A DNA stretch of 64,000 nt. It comes from Actinoplanes italicus (GTDB lineage: Bacteria; Actinomycetota; Actinomycetes; Mycobacteriales; Micromonosporaceae). Shown here one piece after another: positions 35,871 through 44,581 of this stretch (its first letter is position 1; every line of letters begins with the position of its first letter). The DNA lies in contig NZ_PVMZ01000010.1 in assembly GCF_003001815.1 (NCBI RefSeq), positions 248,001 through 312,000 of the forward strand, in the 5' to 3' direction. The notes under the pieces are model-generated. The model did not search any database, was not told the origin of the DNA, and saw nothing but the letters and a program-made list of their open reading frames with translations. The position numbers were made by a program, and so were the translations under genes.

Positions 35871-38800
35871 TCATCGGCGACCCGAGTGCAGCTGGCTCAC
35901 CTGCTCGGCGCTGAGCTCGTAGCCGTACAGCCGGAAGTCGTCGATCAGTCCGTCGAACCGGGGGTCGCCCCAGCTCGTACCGCCGATGAAGTTGGCCGTG
36001 GTGTTGCCGCCCACGCCCACGTCACCGATGTTGATCGGGAAGTCGGCGCGGACCGCCTGCTGGACGCCGTTGAAGTAGATCTTCCCGGTCGAGCCGTTCA
36101 TCGTGAAGACCACATGGGTCCACGCGTTGAGCGGCAGGTCCCGGCCCGCGCCCAGCAGCAGCCGCTCCTGTGCGGCCACCCCCGGTGCCTTGAACGTCGC
36201 CCCGAACCCGGTGGTTCCGCCGTTCGTGGCCGACTGCAGCAGGAAGAACGTGTCCGTGCTGCTGCCGATCTGGACGAGCGGCACCCAGTTCGGGAGCGCG
36301 TCCGGCCTTGCCCAGAAGGACACGGTGAACTGCTCGTCCAGCCCAGCCTCGATGTTGTCGGGGAGCTTGACCTGGTTGTTCGTCGTCGCGGCGCCGCCCG
36401 GCAGCGACACCGCGCCGCCGGCCCGGCCGGCCGCCCAGCCGGTGGTGCCCTGGAACGCGGCCGCACCGATCGACGTCTTGGTGCCCGAGTTGCCGGCGGC
36501 GGTGCCGGTGTTCTCGTCGAAGGTGTACCGGACCGGGACACCCTCGTCGTACATCGCCTGCACCTCGGCCGCGTTCAGCGCGGAGGTGTGCAGGCGCACG
36601 TCGTCCATCAGGCCGTCGAAGGCGGCGTCCGGGTATCCGTTGCGTCCCAGCCAGTTGTCGGCTGTCGGGCCGATGGCGGTCATGTCGATCGTCAGGTCGG
36701 CACGGCTCGCGATCGCCACACCGTTGAGGTAAAGCGTGCCGATCGAACCCTGGCGGGTGAAGGCCACGTGGCTCCACTGACCGGCGACCACGTCCTGGGC
36801 CGGGCTGGCGTAGATCCGCTCCTCAGGGCCGGTCTTGGCCTTGAAGGTCGCGGCCAGGCCCGTACTGCCGGAGGCCTGTGTCTGCATCTGGATCTGGAAG
36901 TAGCTGCCGGCCGAGCCGGTTCCGTCACCGATGTGGAACAGACCGGTCCAGTTGGCCTTCGTGTCGGGGCGCACCCAGAACCCGGTCGTGAAGTTCGCCG
37001 CGCCCTGGAGCAGGTTGTCCGGCAGGTCCACCGCGTTGGCGGTGCTGCCACCGGGCAGGTTGACCGCCTTGCCGATGATGCCGTTGGCCGACCAGCCGGT
37101 GGTGCCGGTCAGGGTCGCGACGCCCGGCCCACCGGTGGTGCCGGTGTTGGCGGCCGAGGTGCCAGTGCCCTCCTCGAACTCGTACCGGGTGAGCGAGGTG
37201 GGCGGCGGCGGTGGCGCGTCGTCGCCCACGACCACCAGGTCGTCGATCATCAGGCCGCCGGCGGTGCCCCGCAGGGTCAGCGTCGCGGTGCTCGACGCGG
37301 CCGTGAAGGTGCCGGAGTACGTCGCGTAGTTGGCTGTCGACGGTTGGGCGGTGGAGGCGGTGAGGGTCGCGTTCAGGTTCGCGACCGACACGGTGCCGGT
37401 CGCCGCACCGGTCCCGCTCACCCGGCTGTCCCGTGCGTAACGCAGCGAGACCCGGTACGTGGTGCCGGGGGTGAGGGAACTGAGGGTGCGCTGGATGTTG
37501 CCCGCGGCGCCCAGGCTGAGCTGGTAACCGGTGAGCCCGAGACCTCCCTGCCCGGCGACGGTGCCGCGCACGAGCTGAACCTGGCTGCCGACCGTCCACG
37601 GTGACATCCGGGCGTTGCCGGGGGCCACGTCGACGGTGGCCGGCGGGTTGGAGGTACGCCACTCCGACGGCAGGCGCGGGTACTCGAACTGGTCGACGAC
37701 CCGCGGGTTGAGCTGCGTCAGCTTCACGGCCGGGTCGATCTTCACGATCTTCGCCACCGACGGGGTGCCGGAGGCGTCCCAGACGAACAGCATGTACGAG
37801 CCGGGCGGCGCGTACGTGCCGTTGGCCGGCGCGTTGATGTTGACCGTGCTGCCGGACTGGCTGAACGTCAGGTCCTGGAAGTTCTGGTCGTTGTTGAAGC
37901 CGTGCGTCACCGAGCCGTTGCGCACCAGCGTGACCCGGGAGACGGTCCCGGACGCGGTGACCGCGAAGCTGCCGTTGTAACCGATCTTGGCCGGCGCCGT
38001 GTTGATGACCGGACGCGGAGCGAGCTGGTCACCGTTGAACAGGTAGGACGGCGAGTAGTACTCGACGTCCGTGTAGTTGCGCGGGCCGGGGGTGCCGCCG
38101 CCGCCCATCATCACGCGGCCGTCGGGCAGGAGCAGCGCCGCCGAGTGGTAGAGCCGGGCGTGCTCGTACGGCACGGCGACCTCGGTCCAGTTCCCGGTGT
38201 CCGGGTCCCAGATCTCGGCGTTCGTGACGTATCCGCCGTTGCCGTTGTTCTCGCGGCCGCCACCGGTGACGAGCACGTCGCCGTCGGGCAGGACCGTCGA
38301 GGTCGCCCAGTGACGCTGGTACTTCATCGGCTGGGTCGCCGTGACGACCGGGCCGGCCGTACCGCCGGTGATGTCGACCGTGAAGCCGGCACGGGCGCCG
38401 TCGGGTCCGCCGCCGTTGGCCCACCAACCGCCACCGACCTGCAGGATCTTGCCGGGGCGGTACATCGTGGCGGTGGACGTCGCGCCGACCGGGTTGCCGT
38501 TGGCACCCTGGTTGGCGATGCCACTGGGCAGCGTGCCGCGCAGCACGATCTGTCCGGTGCCGTTGTTGCCGGCCGGGTTGAGCTCGTACATCTGGGTGCC
38601 GGTGATATTGAACAGGGTTCCGCTGCCGGGGGCGACGAACGCCCGCGGGTACCACCAGCGGTTCTCGTCGGCGCCGGAGTGGTCGGAGCCGCCGTCGCCG
38701 TACGCCGCCGGGCTGCGGGCGCCGTCGAGCGTCTTCCAGCCCGAGCCGGACTGCGGGGTGTAGATCTCCGGGACGTGCACGCCCGGTCCGCCCGGCCCGC

Positions 38801-40124
38801 CGCGCAGGCTGCCACCCTGGACGACGATGTCGCCGTTGGGCATCGTGGTGCCGGTCGGGTACCACCGCGGGTAGTTCATGGGCGCCTTGTTCTGCAGCCC
38901 GTTGTTGGTGGTGTAGCCGGTGACACCGATGGCGGCGTCGTTCGGGGCGTTGCCACCGAGCCCGTCGTCACCGCCGACCGTCATCGTGGAGTGGTCGTGC
39001 GGGTTCTGCACCTGCATGGCGCAGAACAGGTCGGTGTACGTGGTGTTCGGCAGGATGCCGGCCCGGAGGTTGGCCAGTGTGCGTGGCTGTGCCGGGTCCC
39101 AGATGTCGACCTCCATCTGGCCGCCCTGGGTGACCGAGCTGTTGCCGGTCCAGTCGTACGGCGTGGTGTCGGTGCCCCAACCCCCGACACTGCCGAACGA
39201 CTGCACCTTGCCGTCGGACGTGAGCGACATGTTGATCGGCACCAGCGGCCACGGCGTGACGCCGCTCCAGGCGCCGGCCCTGTCCTTCACCGGCGGCGAG
39301 CAGTCGGCGGCGAGCAGCCCGGCGGCGTACGCCAGGCCGTTCTTCATCTGGGCGCGCATCCAGGCCTCCGAGTAGGCGGTGCCCTCGTGGCCCATCGAGG
39401 TGTACCAGGACCGGCCGGAGTCGATCTTCTGGCACCAGGTGACCGGGTGGGCGGTGCCCTGCCGGCCGCCGCCGTAGGACGCCTCGTCGGCCTCGATCAG
39501 GGTGCGGACGTTGGGGGCGGGGTTGACGACCCAGTCGTACCATTCGTCGCTGCGGGTGATCGAGGCCCCCACGCCCTGGGTGAGCGGGTGGGTGGTGTCC
39601 CGGACGAACGCGCGGCCGGGCCGGACACCCGGGTCCTCCGGGTGGCCCTCGGAGACGGCGCCGACGAGACGGTAGTAGAACGGGTTGACGTCGTGCTCGC
39701 TCTCACCGACCGACCAGCCGGTGTAGTGCAGGCCCATGTAGCCGCCGCCACCACGGATGTACGCCTCGAGGGCGGAGCGCTGCGACGCGTTGAACAGCAC
39801 GCCGCCGGTCTGGGCGAAGACCACGGTGTCCTTGGTGGCGAGGTTCGCCGTGTTGAACACCGAGGGGTCGTCGGTCTCCTGGATGTCGAGCGGCTGGTTG
39901 TACTGCGTGCTGAGCTGGGTGGCCAGATCGCGCACGGCTTGCCGCGCCTGCACATGCGAGGCGTGGAAGTTGGACTTGTAGAAGAGCAGGACGTTGAGCC
40001 GGCCGTCGTCGACGGCGGCCCGCGCCGCGACGGGGGACAGCGACGTGGCGATCAAAAGCAGGGCGGCGAACGCCGCGACTATCGGACCGGATCGGGAGCG
40101 GGCAGACCTTCGGGGCACTTTCAT
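35871..40124 (-). CDS. Secreted ThuA / copper-radical-oxidase / LamG multidomain protein
   Basis: A protein of 1417 residues. Residues 1-37 are a signal peptide. Residues 43-275 are a ThuA-like domain (VLLFYKSNFHASHVQARQAV, GGGYMGLHYTG). Residues 285-795 are a galactose/glyoxal oxidase propeller with the DUF1929 C-terminus. All copper and cofactor residues are visible: C368 (DLFCAMQ) and Y422 (RWYPTG) for the Cys-Tyr link, Y659-H660 (ARLYHSAALL) and H741 (THGFNNDQ). A jelly roll (about 803-967) and two LamG domains (about 978-1190 and 1195-1412) follow. It would oxidise alcohol or aldehyde groups of carbohydrates outside the cell, giving H2O2. GAGGGA precedes the ATG. Confidence 0.9.
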   Translation of the reverse strand: MKVPRRSARSRSGPIVAAFAALLLIATSLSPVAARAAVDDGRLNVLLFYKSNFHASHVQARQAVRDLATQLSTQYNQPLDIQETDDPSVFNTANLATKDTVVFAQTGGVLFNASQRSALEAYIRGGGGYMGLHYTGWSVGESEHDVNPFYYRLVGAVSEGHPEDPGVRPGRAFVRDTTHPLTQGVGASITRSDEWYDWVVNPAPNVRTLIEADEASYGGGRQGTAHPVTWCQKIDSGRSWYTSMGHEGTAYSEAWMRAQMKNGLAYAAGLLAADCSPPVKDRAGAWSGVTPWPLVPINMSLTSDGKVQSFGSVGGWGTDTTPYDWTGNSSVTQGGQMEVDIWDPAQPRTLANLRAGILPNTTYTDLFCAMQVQNPHDHSTMTVGGDDGLGGNAPNDAAIGVTGYTTNNGLQNKAPMNYPRWYPTGTTMPNGDIVVQGGSLRGGPGGPGVHVPEIYTPQSGSGWKTLDGARSPAAYGDGGSDHSGADENRWWYPRAFVAPGSGTLFNITGTQMYELNPAGNNGTGQIVLRGTLPSGIANQGANGNPVGATSTATMYRPGKILQVGGGWWANGGGPDGARAGFTVDITGGTAGPVVTATQPMKYQRHWATSTVLPDGDVLVTGGGRENNGNGGYVTNAEIWDPDTGNWTEVAVPYEHARLYHSAALLLPDGRVMMGGGGTPGPRNYTDVEYYSPSYLFNGDQLAPRPVINTAPAKIGYNGSFAVTASGTVSRVTLVRNGSVTHGFNNDQNFQDLTFSQSGSTVNINAPANGTYAPPGSYMLFVWDASGTPSVAKIVKIDPAVKLTQLNPRVVDQFEYPRLPSEWRTSNPPATVDVAPGNARMSPWTVGSQVQLVRGTVAGQGGLGLTGYQLSLGAAGNIQRTLSSLTPGTTYRVSLRYARDSRVSGTGAATGTVSVANLNATLTASTAQPSTANYATYSGTFTAASSTATLTLRGTAGGLMIDDLVVVGDDAPPPPPTSLTRYEFEEGTGTSAANTGTTGGPGVATLTGTTGWSANGIIGKAVNLPGGSTANAVDLPDNLLQGAANFTTGFWVRPDTKANWTGLFHIGDGTGSAGSYFQIQMQTQASGSTGLAATFKAKTGPEERIYASPAQDVVAGQWSHVAFTRQGSIGTLYLNGVAIASRADLTIDMTAIGPTADNWLGRNGYPDAAFDGLMDDVRLHTSALNAAEVQAMYDEGVPVRYTFDENTGTAAGNSGTKTSIGAAAFQGTTGWAAGRAGGAVSLPGGAATTNNQVKLPDNIEAGLDEQFTVSFWARPDALPNWVPLVQIGSSTDTFFLLQSATNGGTTGFGATFKAPGVAAQERLLLGAGRDLPLNAWTHVVFTMNGSTGKIYFNGVQQAVRADFPINIGDVGVGGNTTANFIGGTSWGDPRFDGLIDDFRLYGYELSAEQVSQLHSGRR

Positions 40125-40185
40125 GAGAGATCCCTCAAGGTTCGTCAGACATGACAGTGAGGACGGTCACCGTCATCGGAGGCTG

Positions 40186-40215
40186 AACGTAAGACGCTTT
40201 TGAACACGGAGTCAA
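40186..40215 (-). promoter_or_regulatory. Candidate promoter of the ThuA/oxidase gene
   Basis: On the minus strand TTGACT (40215-40210), an 18-bp spacer and TACGTT (40191-40186) form a sigma-70-type promoter. It would give a leader of about 55 bases. The -35 box overlaps the first GAAC element of the operator cluster. Confidence 0.5.
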
Positions 40216-40270
40216 GAACTGAATTTCCATATCTGAACTCAATACGTTTCAGTTCTTATACATGAACTCA
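40214..40270. promoter_or_regulatory. Cluster of GAAC/GTTC operator elements
   Basis: The segment contains AAGAACTGAA (40214-40223) and its perfect inverse TTCAGTTCTT (40248-40257), 24 bases apart. TGAACTCA occurs as a direct repeat at 40234 and 40263. GTTCTTATACATGAAC (40252-40267) fits the GTTC-N8-GAAC pattern found before kduI and the tautomerase gene. The cluster lies across and upstream of the -35 box of the oxidase gene. A repressor of the IclR or LacI type is the likely reader. The remaining bases to 40338 show no feature. Confidence 0.6.
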
Positions 40271-40338
40271 GTGCGCCTGGAGGGAGATGCAGAGGTAGGC
40301 CCCGACGGATTCCCGTGGGGCCTGCCTCATCGGAAGAA

Positions 40339-41436
40339 CTATCGGCGTACGCGAGCGCTGCCGCCGCCGGCGAGCGCCAGCACCTCCTCACGGGTCGCCA
40401 TCGAGGTGTCCCCGGGCGTCGTCATCGCGAGCGCGCCGTGCGCCGCACCGAGCTCCAGGCACGCCCGCAGCGGTTCACCCTCGAGCAGGCCGTAGACCAG
40501 CCCGGAGGCGAAACCGTCGCCACCACCGACCCGATCGAAGATGCCGAGGTGGTCGCGCGGGACCGAGGCCAGCACGCCGGTCTCCGGCGACCAGGCGATC
40601 GCCTGCCAGTCGTTGTCGGCGGCGGTGTGGACCGTCCGCAGCGTCGTCGCCACGACCGACAGCCACGGCATCCTCTCCGCCACCGTGCCGACCATCGCCG
40701 CGAAACTGTCGATCGGCAGCGCCCGCAGTTCCTCGTCGACGTGCTCGACGTCGAACCCGAGACAGGCCGTGAAGTCCTCCTCGTTGCCGATCATCACGTC
40801 GACGTGACGGGACAGCCTGGTGTTGACCTCGCGCGCCACCTCCTTGCCCCCGATGCCGGCCCACAGGCTGGGCCGGTAGTTGAGGTCGAAGGAGACCACC
40901 GTGCCGTGCCGCCGCGCGGCGGCCATCGCCTCCTCGGCCACGGCGGCCGCGTTCTCCGACAGCGCGGCGAAGATCCCGCCGGTGTGCAGCCAGCGAACAC
41001 CCCGGCGCCCGAACAGGTCGTCCCAGTCGAACGTGCCCGGCTTCAGGTTCGCGATCGCCGTGTGGGCGCGATCGGACACCCCGACGGCGCCGCGTACGCC
41101 GAAGCCGCGTTCGGTGAAGTTGAGACCGTTGCGGCCGGTGCGGCCGATCCCGTCGTACTTCTCCCAGCGGATCAGCGACGTGTCGACCCCGCCCTGCATC
41201 ACCAGGTTCTCGACCAGGCGTCCGATCTCGTTGTCCGCGAGCGCGGTCACCACCGCGGCCCGGAGCCCGAACACCTTGCGCATGGCGCGGGCGACGTTGT
41301 ACTCGCCGCCGCCCTCCCACACCTCGAACCGGCGTGCGGTACGGACCCGGCCCTCGCCGGGGTCGAGCCGCAGCATCACCTCGCCGAGCGCGACGATGTC
41401 GAACTCGCACTCCGCGGCCGGACGTGTCTCGATCAC
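40339..41436 (-). CDS. kdgK: PfkB-family sugar kinase, probable 2-keto-3-deoxygluconate kinase
   Basis: A 365-residue ribokinase-fold enzyme. The N-terminal ALGEVMLRLDPGEGR, the substrate-binding GGGEYNVARAM, the FDLNYRPSLW motif and the anion hole with the catalytic aspartate in GGGDGFASGL (D307) place it with KDG kinases. It phosphorylates 2-keto-3-deoxygluconate to KDPG with ATP. GTG 41436 is coupled to the eda stop by GTGA and follows AAGGGA. It is the last gene of the uronate operon; KDPG from this step feeds the aldolase next to it. Confidence 0.88.
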   Translation of the reverse strand: MIETRPAAECEFDIVALGEVMLRLDPGEGRVRTARRFEVWEGGGEYNVARAMRKVFGLRAAVVTALADNEIGRLVENLVMQGGVDTSLIRWEKYDGIGRTGRNGLNFTERGFGVRGAVGVSDRAHTAIANLKPGTFDWDDLFGRRGVRWLHTGGIFAALSENAAAVAEEAMAAARRHGTVVSFDLNYRPSLWAGIGGKEVAREVNTRLSRHVDVMIGNEEDFTACLGFDVEHVDEELRALPIDSFAAMVGTVAERMPWLSVVATTLRTVHTAADNDWQAIAWSPETGVLASVPRDHLGIFDRVGGGDGFASGLVYGLLEGEPLRACLELGAAHGALAMTTPGDTSMATREEVLALAGGGSARVRR

Positions 41437-42068
41437 GGTGCTGTCCCTTGCATGTCGAGGCCCACGGTCGCGGCACACCTCGCGGTGACCTCGTCCCACC
41501 GGCCGGCGGCCAGCAGATCGGGCGCGACCATCCAGCTCCCGCCGACCGCGGCGACCGCCGGGTGCGCGAGGTACGCCGGTGCGCTCCTCTCCGTGATCCC
41601 CCCGGTCGGCACGAAGCGGACCTGCGGGAACGCCGCCGCCAGCGCCTTGACGGTGGGTAACCCGCCACTGGCCTCGGCCGGGAAGAACTTGACGGTGTCC
41701 AGGCCGAGGTCCAGCGCCGCGATGATCTCGGTGGCGGTGCTGACCCCGGGGATCACCGGCAGGCCGAGCTTCTGACATCGGCGTACGACGTCCGCGCTCA
41801 GGCCGGGCGAGACCACGAAGCGCGCGCCCGACTCGTACGCCTGGTTGACCTGCTGGGCCGTGATTACCGTGCCGGCCCCGACGACCAGGTCACCGCGCTG
41901 CGCGAGACGGCGGAGGACGGCCGCCGCCTCGGGCGTGCGGAACGTGGCCTCCGCGATTGGCAGGCCGCCGGCGACCAGGGCGGCACCCAGGTCGCCGGCG
42001 CGTTCCGGATCGTTCAGGACGACGACCGGCACCACCCGGTGGCCGCCCAGCACATCGGCGAGGCTCAT
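41433..42068 (-). CDS. eda: KDPG aldolase (2-dehydro-3-deoxy-phosphogluconate aldolase)
   Basis: A class I aldolase of 211 residues. E40 in IAEATFRTPEA, R43 and T44 bind and activate the substrate, and K127 in TVKFFPAE forms the Schiff base. VPTGGI and GGSWMV complete the phosphate site. It splits KDPG to pyruvate and glyceraldehyde-3-phosphate. The ATG overlaps the stop of the aldehyde dehydrogenase gene (ATGA) and the end overlaps the kdgK start, so the three are translated together. Confidence 0.94.
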   Translation of the reverse strand: MSLADVLGGHRVVPVVVLNDPERAGDLGAALVAGGLPIAEATFRTPEAAAVLRRLAQRGDLVVGAGTVITAQQVNQAYESGARFVVSPGLSADVVRRCQKLGLPVIPGVSTATEIIAALDLGLDTVKFFPAEASGGLPTVKALAAAFPQVRFVPTGGITERSAPAYLAHPAVAAVGGSWMVAPDLLAAGRWDEVTARCAATVGLDMQGTAP

Positions 42069-43561
42069 CGCAGCTCGGCGATGACGGTCTTGAGCTCGGT
42101 GTAGTCGTCCAGACCGAACGACCCGAGCTCACGGCCCCAGCCCGACTGCTTGAACCCGCCACGCGGCAGCGTGACGTCGTCGGCGTGCCAGGTGTTGAGC
42201 CACACCGTGCCGGCCCGCAGGCGGGCGCCGACGCGGTGCGCCGTGCCGATGTTGTTCGACCAGACGCCGGCGGCCAGGCCGTACACCGTGTTGTTGGCGG
42301 CCGCGACGACCTCGTCCTCGGTGTCGAACGGGATCGCGGTGACGACCGGGCCGAAGATCTCGTCGGTCTGCACGGCCATCTGCTCGGTGACACCGGTGAT
42401 CAGGGTCGGCTGCACGAAGAAGCCGCGATCGCCGACCCGGTCGGCGCTGCCCGCGTTCAGGACGGCCCCGTCGTCGACGGCCCCGCGGATGTAACCGAGC
42501 ACCTTCTCGTGCTGCTCCTGGGAGACCAGCGGGCCCATCTGAGAGGCCGGGTCGAAGCCGTCGCCCACCCGGATCGCGGCCGCGGCCGCCGCCACACCCT
42601 CGACGACCTGGTCGAAGACACCACGCTGTACGTAGAGGCGCGAGCCGTTGACGCAGCACTGCCCCTCGTTGAAGTAGCCACCCAGCACCGCGCCGGCGAT
42701 GGCGGCCTCGATGTCGGCGTCGTTGAAGATGATGTTCGGGGCCTTGCCGCCGAGCTCCAGGGAGACCTTCTTGAGGTTGCCGGAGGCCGCCGCGGCGATC
42801 TTCTTGCCGACCTCGGTGCTGCCGGTGAAGGCGACCTTGTCGACGCCGTGGTGGTCGACGAGCGCGGCACCGGTGTCACCGAAGCCGGGCAGGATGTTCA
42901 CGACACCGGCGGGCAGACCGGCCTCCAGCAGCAGCTGACCGAGGCGCAGAGCGGTCAGCGGGGTCTGCTCGGCGGGCTTGAGGATGACGGTGTTGCCGGC
43001 GGTGATCGCCGGAATGATCTTGAAGCAGGCCATCAGCAGCGGGAAGTTCCACGGGACGATGCCCGCGACGACACCGACCGGCTCCCGCCGGGTGTACGCG
43101 TGGAAGTCGCGCCCCGGTACGGACATCGGGATGGTCGTGCCCTCCATCTTGGTGGCCCAGCCCGCGAAGTAGCGGAACAGCTCGGCCGAGACCGCGATGT
43201 CGCCGTCCCGGGCCGCCTCGACGCGCTTGCCGTTGTCGAGCGCCTCCAGCTGGGCGAACTCGTCGGCGTGGGCCTCGATCAGGTCACCGATGCGCCACAG
43301 TAGATGGGAGCGCTCGCGCGGCGTGAACTTCGACCACGGCGAACCGTGCTCGAACGCCGTGCGGGCCGCCGTGACCGCGCGGTCCACGTCGACCTGGGAC
43401 GCGTGCGCGACCTGGACCAGTTCCTGCTCGGTCGACGGGTTGACGGTGGCGAACGTCCGGCCGTCCTTGGCGTCCACCCAGTCGCCGTCGATGAGCAGCT
43501 GCTTCGGCGACGACAGGAAGTCGCGGACGGCGGGCAGCAGGGGGGTGTTCTCGTTGGGCAT
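42065..43561 (-). CDS. NAD(P)-dependent aldehyde dehydrogenase
   Basis: An ALDH-superfamily enzyme of 498 residues. The asparagine N172 (VPWNFP), the base E269 (SLELGGKAPNI) and the catalytic cysteine in EGQCCVNG (302 or 303) are all present, with FTGSTEVG binding the cofactor. It is close to the betaine aldehyde/ALDH2 group. In a uronate operon it could oxidise 2,5-dioxopentanoate or a sugar-derived aldehyde to a 2-keto acid; the true substrate is not readable. It lies between the permease and eda genes, 24 bp after the former. Confidence 0.9.
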   Translation of the reverse strand: MPNENTPLLPAVRDFLSSPKQLLIDGDWVDAKDGRTFATVNPSTEQELVQVAHASQVDVDRAVTAARTAFEHGSPWSKFTPRERSHLLWRIGDLIEAHADEFAQLEALDNGKRVEAARDGDIAVSAELFRYFAGWATKMEGTTIPMSVPGRDFHAYTRREPVGVVAGIVPWNFPLLMACFKIIPAITAGNTVILKPAEQTPLTALRLGQLLLEAGLPAGVVNILPGFGDTGAALVDHHGVDKVAFTGSTEVGKKIAAAASGNLKKVSLELGGKAPNIIFNDADIEAAIAGAVLGGYFNEGQCCVNGSRLYVQRGVFDQVVEGVAAAAAAIRVGDGFDPASQMGPLVSQEQHEKVLGYIRGAVDDGAVLNAGSADRVGDRGFFVQPTLITGVTEQMAVQTDEIFGPVVTAIPFDTEDEVVAAANNTVYGLAAGVWSNNIGTAHRVGARLRAGTVWLNTWHADDVTLPRGGFKQSGWGRELGSFGLDDYTELKTVIAELR

Positions 43562-43585
43562 GATTGCCTTCCGTGTTTCGGACAG

Positions 43586-44581
43586 TTACTTGATGATCGA
43601 GACCTTGGACCCGTCGAGGGTCAGTGCGACGGCGACGACGATGATCGCGCCGTAAAGGATCTGCTCGTAGGCGGACGGCACACCGACGATCGGCAGACCG
43701 ACCCGCAGCAGCGTCACGACGAGAGCGCCGGCGAGACTGCGCCACACGCTGCCGTGACCACCGGTGATCGCGGTGCCGCCGACGACGATCGCCGCGACCG
43801 CCGGCAGGAGCAGGTTGTCGGCCATGGTCGGGCCCCCGCTGAACTGACGTGAGACCAGCATGACGGCGGCGAACCCGGCGCAGGCGCCGGACACGCAGAA
43901 CGCACCGATCTTGACCAGATCGACGGGCGTGCCGGCGAGACGCGCGGCCGACTCGGAGTAGCCGGTGGCCGAGACCCAGCTCTGCAGCGGGGTCACCTTG
44001 AGCACCAGTGCGATCAGGGCGACGACGAGCAGCGCCATCGCGGCCGACATCGGCACGTAGCCGCCGAGGTAGAGGTCGAGCCAGGCGACGGGCGTGTCGT
44101 CGACGACCCGTACCGTTCCGGCGCCGGAGACGACCAGCGCGACCGCGGAGAGGACGCTCATCCCGCCCAGGGTGACGATGAACGACGGGATCCGCAGCAG
44201 CACGTGCGCGACGCCCTGCACCGCGCCGATGGTGGCCGCGGCCAGGATGACGACCGGTGTGGCCAGACCACCGAGATCCGGCAGCCACAGGGCCAGCAGG
44301 ACCGTCGACAGCGAGGCCAGCGCCGCGATCGAGAGGTCGATGCCGCCGCACAGGACGACGAGCGTCGCCCCCGCGGCGAGCACGATCAGCGGCGCCGCGG
44401 TCCGTGACGCCGCGGTCAGGCTCCGCTGGGTCAGGAAGTCCGGGTCGGCGACGGTGAGGGCGGCGACCAGCACGACCAGGGCGATGAGCGGCATGAACCC
44501 GGTGAGCCGCGCGGCCGGCCGGGCGGTGCTCTTGGCGGTGGCCGGTTCGGCGGCCGGCTTCATGGCGACGGGAGTGCTCAC
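43586..44581 (-). CDS. Ribose-type ABC transporter permease (second permease)
   Basis: A permease of 331 residues of the RbsC/BPD_transp_2 family. It has eight to ten membrane segments and the GGIDLSIAALASLSTVLLALW and GGTAITGGHGSVWRSLAGAL motifs. GTG 44581 overlaps the stop of the ATPase gene. It differs clearly from the first permease of the operon, so the channel may be a heterodimer. The N-terminus has an Ala/Pro-rich cytoplasmic leader of about 25 residues. Confidence 0.9.
   Translation of the reverse strand: MSTPVAMKPAAEPATAKSTARPAARLTGFMPLIALVVLVAALTVADPDFLTQRSLTAASRTAAPLIVLAAGATLVVLCGGIDLSIAALASLSTVLLALWLPDLGGLATPVVILAAATIGAVQGVAHVLLRIPSFIVTLGGMSVLSAVALVVSGAGTVRVVDDTPVAWLDLYLGGYVPMSAAMALLVVALIALVLKVTPLQSWVSATGYSESAARLAGTPVDLVKIGAFCVSGACAGFAAVMLVSRQFSGGPTMADNLLLPAVAAIVVGGTAITGGHGSVWRSLAGALVVTLLRVGLPIVGVPSAYEQILYGAIIVVAVALTLDGSKVSIIK

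Noticed and set aside
37902..40154. Frames of several hundred codons on the plus strand opposite the ThuA/oxidase gene
   Set aside because: They are antisense to a protein with clear domains and active-site residues. The translations are Val/Gly/Arg/His-rich without any motif.
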